From Papaver somniferum (taxonomy: Eukaryota; Streptophyta; Magnoliopsida; Ranunculales; Papaveraceae), in NCBI RefSeq assembly GCF_003573695.1, contig NC_039362.1:5556088-5620087 (forward strand): a stretch of 64,000 nt of DNA, in the 5' to 3' direction. The notes below the pieces were generated by a model. That model ran no database searches. It was not told where the DNA came from and was given only the letters and a program-made list of their open reading frames with translations. Positions 55,335-64,000 of this stretch are shown piece by piece. Each line of letters begins with the position of its first letter. Position 1 is the stretch's first letter. Both the position numbers and the translations under genes were made by a program.

Positions 55335-57560
55335 AAAGGCCCGTTTTTCTCCTGAACGTCCATTGGGGAAGAATAACAATCAAATTTCATCACACGTGAG
55401 GATCAGGAACGACTTCTCCAAAATCGAGGCAAAGGAAATCAGCAATTCTCCTGAGTTCACCGAGACCCTATTCCCGTCAGGAGCTGCATGATTTCTGGGG
55501 ACTCCGTCCACAAAATCAAAAGCAGTTTTTTCCAGCCAAGGAAGACGTTCACAAACCACAACCTCTCCTGCACGATTGATAAATGGAACTGGGGACTCCT
55601 AACCACTGCTCACTCGAAGGATGTCGAGTTTGACAACAGCTGATTGACGCGTTCGCTCCAGAAGCCGCTTCAATGTTCGCTCCATAAGCCGCTTCAACGT
55701 TCGCTTCAGAAGCCGTTTCAACGTTCGCTCCAGCAGCCGCTTCAACGTTCGCTTCAAGGGTCGTTTCAGTGTCCTCTACAGGAGACGAAGCCGCTTCAAC
55801 CACACTCCTTCCTTCCAAGGTTCGTGCCAGTAGCCACCGCACTCCTCCTTGTCAAGGGTCGTAATCGCATCCAGCCAAGGTTCATAGTTTTGGCCACCTT
55901 TTGTCTCATCCCTCCAAAGCTCGTGGTCGTGGGCAGTTTTGCTCGCTTACACATCCAGCCAATTCCTTTGCTTCCATGGATGCCCATGCAATTCCAGCCG
56001 ACCTAATTTTTTCCCACGACAACGTAGTCTCTTATGATCACAACTGCTGCCAAGAACCGTTTCTTCTCGTTTGTTGATACCATCCAGAGATTCACCATAG
56101 CAACAACCTCTACAAAGAAACATGTAAACCACATTTGGGGACTGAGGCTTTACACGAAATCCGTTCACTTTCAAAGCTCAGAAGACACGGTCAGCCAAAA
56201 ATTCATAACCACGACAAGGTCATCTACTCTTCAAAGGTGTAACGTAAGGATATCATCACCCCTCTTTCTGGAAGGCGCCTGCAACACTTTACGAGGCTGC
56301 GACGGATCCCAAGCCTACTCAGAAAAACAACTTCAGTAACTAAATAAAAGTACGACTAGGGAATGCTCATCGTAGTCCATCCATGACAACAATCAAAGAT
56401 TCATGAGATAACTCCAGAGACGCGGCTGAAACATTTTCTTGAAGAAACAGGGGGAGCCGAGATCAACAACTGGCGTGGATTCAAGGTGATGCAATAAAAG
56501 TAGGCTACACTTGGGGACTGAAGCCTCCTTCGGGTTTAGAAGTTTAAACGCAGTCACTACCTTACCAGTGAATGCAGAAAAATCACGTCTTCCACGAGAA
56601 AGTAGGCTCAGGATACACATGGGAACCACCAGCATGTGATGCCTTCACTTCCCTCAACCAGATAATTTCTGATGAGAACATCGTTACTGTCGAAGCTTTA
56701 CGAGCCGCAGGAATTTCTCAACATGAAGCCATACACGTGCATCAAAGACTCCAAAAGCATGCCGCAGAGATCTTCACATATTCGGCCACGCCATCGGATC
56801 TATGACCAGACATAACTGTAACTGGGGACTCAAAGGATGTCACTTGGAATGAAGTTCTCGAAGACTTGATAGCAACACGTCGGCAACAGAACGCCTCTAA
56901 GCTCGTATACTTCACCCAACGGCTCCGGAAGGTTTCGACCATACAAGCTACCACAACATATCATCACCACAATCATAAAGGCAAAGAATAATCCTTCCAG
57001 ACACCGGCTCAGCAGTCTAGACACCAAATAACTTAAAGTCAAGGAAGGATCAACAATGCAGCTACACTCTCCAAGATCATCCCTGACATGATCATTGCCG
57101 AGCATATATTACATCCATCCATCCAAGGAGTGCAATGGGGTTTGGTAAATTTTGAAATCTACTGGAGAGGTCAGATACTCATTCTTCTGGAGTCAGAACC
57201 TTATTACACATTCTAGAGAAGATCGATGGTACTGTTGAGTGGTTACATGCGCAACATGGAAAAGAGCACTTACCTTGAGTTCTCCTGGCTCGCCTTGCTG
57301 CTGATTACAACTACCGGAGATTGCTTTGTTGTTGTTAATGCTCTCTCTACCACCGCTAAAAAATAACGAAGGGGAGACGGACGCTGCAGACAAAAGCACG
57401 GAGCCAGATGAGCAACAAAAAACAGAAGAGGGTCGATACTCCTTTTCATACGAACAGAGTTTCTAGAGTTTGAACAGAAGCAAGATTCCTCCTTGCTTAA
57501 TAAATGGTAATAGATGACTGGGCTTATCACACCCATGATCCATAGCCGAACAAGCCACGT
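55335..57560 (+). other. Element I interior, non-coding
   Basis: No protease, RT, RNase H or integrase motif could be found on either strand. The short motif GGGGACT recurs (54711, 55497, 55590, 56137, 56513, 56825), resembling fragments of a purine tract. A 24-bp array lies at 55651-55770. Confidence 0.6.
55651..55770 (+). repeat. 24-bp tandem array in element I
   Basis: GTTCGCT starts at 55651, 55675, 55699, 55723 and 55747, exactly 24 bp apart; units read GTTCGCTCCAGAAGCCGCTT-CAAC. Because 24 is a multiple of three it gives an 8-residue repeat in every frame (for example RSLQKPLQ on plus). Confidence 0.9.
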
Positions 57561-58660
57561 GCCAATATCTCCCCTCCATGGCCAAACCAGCAGCGCGCGC
57601 GCCAGCACGAGGAACACCAGCTGCTCAACCTGCAACGCTCCGTGGTCAGGACAGCGCCAACGCTCCATGCCACCAGCACTCTGTGGTCAATCCAGCGCCA
57701 ACTCTCCGAGCACCAACATCAACGTGGTCGAAGTTGCAACACTATCAGCGCTCCGTGGTTGAAGTTGCAGCACCATCATCACCGCTCCATGGACGAAGTA
57801 GAAGCGCCATCCACCGTTCCACGGACTGAATCCAAGTGCCATTTCCACCTTTCCACGAACCAGGAGCCATCAACACCATCTCCATCCTCCAGCTCCACGG
57901 TGGAGCCAAAGTTTCAGCTCCATCTCTACCCGTCCTGTGGTCAAGAAAGCGGCGTCGTTTCCACCATTCCACGGACTGAAGCCGTTTCCGCCATTCCACG
58001 GACTGAATCCGTTTCCGCCATTCCACGGACTGAAGCCGTTTCCACCATTCCACGGACTGGAGCCAAGCGCCATCTCTGTTGATCAGTAGCCACAATTCTA
58101 GCGCCATCTCCGCTCGTGGTCAAACCAGTCATCATCATCATTCTGTAGCTAAGGTTGCGACGCCAGTATTAGCATTCCGCAGCCGAACCTGCACCACCAG
58201 CATTAACGCTCCGTGACCCAATCCAACAGCGTCATCATTACCGCTTCGTGGTTGAAGTTGCAGCTCCATCATCACCGATCCGCGGCCAAAATCGCAGCGG
58301 CAGCATCAATGGTCAGTGACCGAAGTTGCAGTGTCAACATCATCCCCATGGCCTAAATTGGCGCCAACGTTCCGGGAAACAACAGCTCCACGCCCAAGAC
58401 AAGCCAGCTCCAACGGCTCTCGCCAAGCCAAGCCAACGACGCCAAAGCCAGGACGACGCCAACAACCTGCGTTCTTTCCAGTGCCATCTTCTATGCCAAT
58501 GCCAACATTCAACTCTATAATCGATGCAAACAGCCTGCGTCCAGCGCCATCCACCTTTCTGTGGCCAGCCAGAGCACCGTTTCGCGGACCAAGTTGCAAT
58601 GGAACCCCTGCCAATCAGTATCCAAAGATGCAACACTGAGGCCAACGTCCCATGGTTAAG
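57560..58660 (+). repeat. Diverged CTCCGTGGTC-type repeats and 27-bp array
   Basis: About 1.1 kb of degenerate short repeats built on CGCTCCGTGGTCGAAGTTGC. Inside it a regular 27-bp array has ATTCCACGGACTG at 57966, 57993, 58020 and 58047 (exactly 27 bp apart). The reading frames across it (for example 57642-58082) are repeat-driven and I see no domain. Confidence 0.75.
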
Positions 58661-58887
58661 ACGAATCTATGCAAAAGCCGCAAACACAAGGATCACGGAT
58701 TCCTCATGCCTTCTACCAAAGGTTAGTTTAATTTCCTTGGCAATCTCTTCACGTCTTTCTCTTTCGATTTTACTCTTGTCTGTCACCATCTCATGCTTAC
58801 CACGCAACAATGCCACTGTTACGTGCTAAGCAGAGACTTAATGTTGATGGTGGTTTTTAGCTTAGGGTTAAAATCGTAAAACCTTGC

Positions 58888-61550
58888 ATCTGATGTGACG
58901 TCACTCTGCAAGGAAATGGTGCCGTGAGTGCTAAGCTCTCCACCGGCATATTTATTGAGCCATTAAATATATTTACATGAAATTTATCAAGACTGGCGAA
59001 TGTAGCAACCATCCCAAACACTCTGTAAATTTCGGCACCTCGCCAATACAAGACTCACTGAGTACTTTCCTGTGCTATGTTCCCCGGCAGAACCCGTAAT
59101 ATAGGTATGGCATGACGTATTTATGTTCACTCGCAGCGGAGTAGCATAAATCTCCTAGTACCAAAGTTAAGGCCATCGTACAAAATCTCAGACGGAAAGC
59201 ACACTGCATTCTGTAGATAAGGATTTTTGTGGTAGCATACAAAATCCAGCCAATTATTGAGATAACCCACAAAAAACTCATAAACTCGACTAATTTGCAA
59301 AAATTAGGGGTTCGCTCCCCGCGCAGTACACTAGATCGCATTGGTCGAAACTACTCTTAGCTAGGCAATTTCCGCCACATCGCACACCAGAAGTGTGGCC
59401 ACGCCCTAGCTTGCCGACTCTCTTTCCATCGACCAATCAGGTCGCTTTAAAGCCGCCACGCACACATCAGAAGTGTGGCCACGCCCTAGATTTCCGGCCC
59501 TCTTTCCATTGACCAATCAGGTTGCTTTAAAGCGTCCACGCGCACACCAGAAGTATGGACACACCCTAGCTTGTCGGCCCTCTTCCCATCGACCAATCAG
59601 GTCGCTTTGAATCCGCCACAGCGCACTGGAAGTGTGGCCACGCCCTAGCTTGCCGGCCCCACTTCCCATTGACCAATCAGGTCGCTCTAAAACCGCAACA
59701 CTCACACCAGAAGTGTAGACACGCCCATGCTTGTCCGACCCCCTTATATTAACCAATTAGGTTGCTCTAAACTCGCCACAGTGTTGAAAATGAGGAAACC
59801 GCGCCAGATGGACGCAAAGCCAATTGGTTTCCCAAAAACCGCGCCAACATGCCAAACGTAATGCCATATGCCAAACACGCACATGCCAGGCACAGATGCC
59901 AGACGCGCGTGCCAAACGCGCCAAACATGGCCACTCACCACTAGTGACATGCCATATAGGCTAATTAAGGTTTCGACAAGCCAAACCCTAATTTAGGAAA
60001 GATTTCCAAACCAGCTTTCCAAAACTTCAGTGGCCATGGCTACGCCAGGCGCAACCATGCCAGCCATGCCGCAATGCCGCTAGCGCGAGTTAAAAGCGCC
60101 ACTGCCAACTAAAGGTAGCCATGATCGACGACTACCTTTCCTCCTGAGATGCAATCTCAGCCATTCAAGTTCGCCACCAAACTAACAGGCTTGTGGCAAC
60201 TTTTAAGCGACCATGCCGCCAAATCCTAAACTTTGGCCACGACATCAAATCCCAGTTTGGCCACGACACCTAATTTCGGCCACAGTGCTAAACCCTAATT
60301 TCGGCTACAATGCCAAACCCTAATTTCAGCCGCAATGCCAAACCCTAACTTTGGCCATAGTGCCAAACTCTAAATTGCTCACGGCACCCAATCCCAACTT
60401 TGGACATGCCACCATGCCACCATGCCACAGGCGCGGCTATGCCAAAGGCGCGTTAAAGGCGCCACTGCCTACAGAAGGTAGCCATAATCGACGACTATCC
60501 TTCCTCCTAAGATGCAATCTCAGCCATTCAAGTTTGCCACTGAACTGATAGACTTGTGGAAACTTTTAGGCGACCAACCGCCTAAACCCAATGGTCGTGG
60601 CTACGCCGAGCGCCACTTGCACCACCGTGCCACTGACATGCATGAGCTATGCCGCAATGCCACTGGCGTACACCAAAACGCCATTGCGCCATTATCAGGC
60701 GCCAACATAAGGTAACCACAATCAACGGATACCCTCATTTTATAAGATGCGATCTCGGCCATCGAATTTTGCCACTGAGCCGGTGAGCTCGTGACAAGTT
60801 TTAGGTGACTAGCCAAAACGAGCCTAACATCACATGTTATTTGCCTGCGGAAAGCCTCTCAATTTTAACTTTCCACACGTAGCAAAATGCTACATGTTTT
60901 CCACGAAAACACTCGAGACATCAAAACATGTTACAAACTGGGGGATACTCATCAGGGTATTGGTCTGGCGGTTTAAAGCGTGCGGCGTGCAATACGGCCG
61001 TTACAGAAAAGTGTCATAAAGCGGGGCGGTTAGTAATGGCAAGAAGTAATGGTGTAAACATATCATTCATTACGGAAACATAAATTCTAGGTGTTACCCG
61101 TTACTCCCTTCTTCCACCACTCAATGGTTTCCAATTCCTACGAGACCAGGGTACGTTTTGTTGCGACTGGTATAATAGGTCTCACCTATTTTCCACCAAA
61201 CAACAAGTTTTGGTCAGGAGAACAATACCACATCCGGAAATCATCTAATAGCTTTCATTCAGCTAGCCAGTTCAACTTTCTGATACAAGTCACAAAACAC
61301 CCACACTTCCAGAATCTACTATTCTGGTCTCAACACTTTCTTCGCTTCCCTCCCTAAGACCAGCCCTTCTCTTTCACTTTGTGACCGAAGCAAGCCTGGA
61401 ACGTCCATTTCTTGGTTTATGCCAGGATTGTATAGATTGATCTCTCGAATCAAAAGTACTCTCGTGAAGTACATTGTTTGGGGTTTAGACTCGTTTCTCA
61501 TCCACACACGAATTACCAAAAACAGCAGAAACCGTTTTCACCCACAAACA
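58888..61550 (+). repeat. Element I, 3' LTR
   Basis: About 2663 bp, ending CACCCACAAACA before the TSD CCTGG. It shares every array with the 5' LTR: CCAAT cores at 59433, 59513, 59593, 59673 and 59753 (80-bp spacing), and telo-boxes at 60290, 60315 and 60340, with a fourth mutated to AAACTCTAA. The start is uncertain by a few bases because the first positions (ATCTGATG) do not match the TGTTGATG of the other LTR. Confidence 0.88.
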
Positions 61551-61555
61551 CCTGG

Positions 61556-62235
61556 TCAACTGAGTTAAATTTGTTCCTTTTAAGAGGTATTTTCAACAAT
61601 GATTTAACTATGAAACTTTGGAATTTCTTCACCAAATTTTTCCAAAAAAAACTAGTTACTGTTGATATATGCATTACGTATATAAATTGTTGTTGATGTT
61701 CCCCAGAATTGCTAGATATACACCTACATAAACCGACGTCAACCATAATCAACATAGATTAATGCTTATACCAACCAATTCATTAACCATGTTTGAAATT
61801 TTTTTACAAACCCCAATATAAGAGTTGAACGCAAAAAGAAAGTCATTCTGACATCGGACGAAAAAGTTATGAGCAAAATATTCGAAGAAATGCCTAAATT
61901 TACAATTGGTTGATAAGGACATTCACGTAAACCGATTCTGAAAAAAAATTAACTAAAAAACTTTCGAATTTTATTTTTCACAATTTATTCACAGGGGAAA
62001 CTATGCACACTGATTTTGATCAATCGTCTACGAATGCATGAACATCCACCAATTTTTGGTTGATGTTTCTTCAAAAAAATCATAAATCTTTTTTTTTTTT
62101 GACGAGGAATTAAGATTAGATGAATTCCAAGTTAACAAGTTTAAATATTAACTAATCACTTGAATTAATACTGATTAGTCATAGATAAATTAGTTATTAA
62201 GAGAACTAGTTAGATAAAGGTTTTTGATTTTACGT
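61556..62235. other. Non-coding flank, possible retroposon tail
   Basis: AT-rich sequence right of element I. A 12-nt T-run at 62089-62100 followed by GACGAGGAATTAAG could be the poly(A) end of a short minus-strand retroposon, but no coding remnant or TSD was found. Nothing else recognised. Confidence 0.4.
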
Positions 62236-62252
62236 CATAATGACCCGTTTTT

Positions 62253-62443
62253 TTTATACGCGAAAGCCGGACCCAAGCCCCTACCCGAACCCATCCAGTT
62301 GGACTGGCCTCACTGCCAGACCCAACACCGCTAAACCAACTATACAACTAATCTACTGCAAACCTTTACGGCGACGGGAATTGAACCCCTGACTTCCTCC
62401 TTACTGGAGTTGATGGGATACCACTGATCTATGCTCTTGGACC
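62253..62443 (-). mobile_element. tRNA-derived SINE
   Basis: A 191-bp minus-strand insertion between perfect 17-bp TSDs CATAATGACCCGTTTTT (62236-62252 and 62444-62460). The head (from 62443) contains an internal RNA polymerase III promoter: A box TAGATCAGTGG (plus 62421-62431) and B box GGTTCAATTCC (plus 62377-62387). The B box fits the consensus exactly. The body continues with about 120 bp unrelated to tRNA and ends in a short A-run. It encodes no protein and depends on LINE enzymes. It is not a tRNA gene, because the cloverleaf cannot be completed. Confidence 0.9.
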
Positions 62444-62459
62444 CATAATGACCCGTTTT

Positions 62460-62845
62460 TGTATTGTAGTGATAAGCCTCAAATAGTTTCTATACGTCTC
62501 AAACTATCCAGGTTATTTTACACCCCTTCCCTCCTAACACAAATAATGCTATGATAATCAAACAAGAATCAAGGAAGAAAGATTACAAAAAGAAAACTTC
62601 TCATAAACTAATAGTAGTAATCGTTGTGAATTTCTTCTACAATATCAGACCTTATATAGGACTTCAATAAACTAGAAAAAGAATCAACAAAATTAAGAAA
62701 TAAACCACACACACAAAAAAAAAAGACAAAAAAATTCTAGAAAATCTTATATTAAGAAGCATATTATAATTAGGAAAAACGACCAACTCATGTCGGTAGG
62801 AAATCCTACATGCTAAGATACATAAGAAGCACTAATTTTTGGACA
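62460..62845 (-). repeat. 3' LTR of copia element M
   Basis: About 386 bp on the minus strand, beginning TGTCCAAAAATTAG at 62845 and ending near ACAATACA at 62460 (TGT...ACA ends). A TATA-like TATATAAGG lies at about 62650-62660. It is preceded by a purine tract (AAGAGGGAG, plus 62846-62854). The 5' LTR and TSD are beyond the window. The left border coincides with the SINE TSD, so it may be off by a few bases. Confidence 0.7.
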
Positions 62846-62879
62846 CTCCCTCTTAGTGCATACTTACAATACCAGGATC

Positions 62880-64000
62880 ACTCCTAAAAATTTTCAAACC
62901 TAGTTCTTCCAAGTGTTTTAGTAAAGACATCTGCAACTTGTTCTTCATTTGGGATGTTCTGTAATTCAATTTCTCGATTTAACACCTTTTCAGAAACAAA
63001 GTGATAATGAATTTCAATATATTTACTGCGAGCATGAAATACTGGTTTTTCTTCGAGCTTTATTGCGCTTTGGTTATCACATCTGATTGATACCGGATAA
63101 TCTACCTAACAGATAATGTCATGACCAATCAATATTTTCAGCCAAACACACTCTTGTGTAGCCATAGTTGATGCCACATACGGTGCTTCGGTGCTAGAAA
63201 GTGCCACAATTTGTTTTTCCTTATTGCACCAAGAAACTACTCCTCATATAAAAACAATACTTAGTAGTTGAGCGCTTATCGTTTACATCACCATCCCAAT
63301 CTGCATCAACGAACCCACGCAAAGATGAGTCTTTACTACCTTTGTACATAAGTCCATATTCTGAAGTGTCTTCCACATATTGCAAAATTCTTTTTGTTGC
63401 ATTCCAGTGAGAAACACAAGGTTTCTCCATAAATTGAGAAATAATCCAAAGTCATATAAAATATCAGGTCTTGTGACAGTTAAATAGATTAAATTACCTA
63501 CAAGTTGTCTGTATAAGATTGCATCTTCTAGCAACTTCCCTTTATTATTCTGTAATTGATGACAAGTCTCCATAGGTGTAGCAATTGGTTTCAATTCATC
63601 CATGCTAAACTGTTTCATTAAATTTGTAGCATACCCCTTTTGAGAGACAAAATAACCATTCGCCTTTTCAACTTCAATCTCGAGAAAATATCCTACTTCT
63701 CCCAAGTTTTTCATTTCAAACCGAACATATCAATCACCTTGAAGACGTTTGATTTCAGCAACATCGTCTCCAATAATTATCATATCATCTATATATAATA
63801 AGATCATGATACATATATCTGATTTCATCTTAACAAATAAGATGGAATCTGAATATGAAATCTTAAAACCAGAAAATGTAAGATATTCATCTTATCGTAC
63901 CAAGCTCGTGGAGCTTGTTTAAGACCTTAGTACGACTTTTTCAATCGGCAAACATAATCTAGATACTTTTCAGAAATAAAATAAAAATTTCTTGATCTAA
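62880..64000 (-). pseudogene. Copia element M pol, RT end and RNase H (partial)
   Basis: Enters from beyond the right edge. The first motif is the copia RT active-site box LLYIDDMIIIG (YxDD at about 63784-63795). A TGA follows before MKNLGEVGYFLEIEVEKANG and IATPMETCHQLQ (frame 63714-63283). LYRQLVGNLIYLTVTRPDIL is the connection segment. RNase H appears in frame 63430-63221 as LRGFVDADWDGDVNDKRSTT (first catalytic Asp). Its continuation (VALSSTE-type segment) is in another frame. Several breaks show an inactive copy. It is unrelated to the pol-less copia element at 35770-44329. Confidence 0.82.

Larger units (their letters stand above)
51678..61550 (+). mobile_element. Large non-autonomous LTR element I
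   Basis: A 9.9-kb element. LTRs are 51678-54397 and about 58888-61550; the left LTR starts TGTT and both end AACA. The TSD CCTGG is at 51673-51677 and 61551-61555. A primer-binding site follows the 5' LTR. The 4.5-kb interior holds a gag-like frame, tandem arrays and no protease, RT or integrase. The layout recalls non-autonomous relatives of the Tat lineage (Ty3/gypsy), but without pol the lineage is uncertain. The 3' LTR start differs from the 5' one in its first three bases, and no purine tract precedes it. Confidence 0.82.

Noticed and set aside
57642..58082. A host-gene fragment captured by element I (146-codon Ser/Pro-rich frame)
   Set aside because: The frame is explained by degenerate short repeats, and open frames occur on both strands for the same reason.
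62370..62443. A cellular tRNA gene
   Set aside because: A and B boxes are present but the arms do not pair as a cloverleaf, and the unit is part of a 191-bp SINE with TSD.

Overview
The window looks like repeat-rich plant nuclear DNA, probably from an angiosperm and most likely a eudicot with a large genome. The support is the set of retroelements: L1-type LINEs with plant-style ORF1, zf-RVT and RNase H domains, an Athila-type Ty3/gypsy element primed by tRNA-Asp, a Sirevirus-like Ty1/copia element primed by initiator tRNA-Met, and a tRNA-derived SINE. I found no host protein-coding gene and no cellular tRNA or rRNA gene. About nine tenths of the 64 kb can be assigned to retroelements, many nested in one another. 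I cannot name the species from sequence alone.

Layout. 1-2356: unique DNA holding a 178-bp LINE tail with a perfect 13-bp target-site duplication (TSD). 2357-about 14815: LINE A (minus strand), split inside ORF1 by LINE B (7974-14157, minus, 17-bp TSD with one mismatch). About 14816-16237: unique DNA with a (GA)35 microsatellite. 16238-17655: remnants of two LINEs (K minus, C plus). About 17660-35165: LINE D (minus), split inside its zf-RVT domain by a complete Athila-type element (18222-29914, 1.9-kb LTRs, TSD CCCAA). 35770-44329: Sirevirus-like copia element (2.45-kb LTRs, TSD GTGAC) that keeps gag and a coiled-coil-type 3' frame but has no visible pol. 44335-45692: unique DNA with short repeats. 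45709-49879: LINE G (minus), 5'-truncated, perfect 16-bp TSD. About 50400-51672: decayed LINE H (plus). 51678-61550: large non-autonomous LTR element I, with about 2.7-kb LTRs carrying highly regular promoter-like arrays. 62253-62443: SINE (minus, 17-bp TSD). 62460-64000: LTR and 3' pol of a second copia element (minus), running off the window.

How the parts relate. Insertion order follows from the nesting: A before B, D before Athila, H before I. LINE products (endonuclease, reverse transcriptase, RNase H) serve target-primed reverse transcription; LTR elements encode or borrow gag, protease, integrase and reverse transcriptase. The SINE, the pol-less copia element and element I would all need enzymes supplied in trans. 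Every long reading frame is broken except individual domains.

The strongest leads are: (1) covarying hairpins placed just before polypurine tracts in the Athila element, with a comparable hairpin in the Sirevirus-like element; (2) an exactly 80-bp-periodic CCAAT array and an exactly 25-bp-periodic telo-box array in the LTRs of element I; (3) a UAAUG stop-start overlap between ORF1 and ORF2 of LINE B; (4) the Athila element, whose frame breaks are all consistent with single-base deletions and whose LTRs differ in a mosaic way, so an assembly artefact must be considered.
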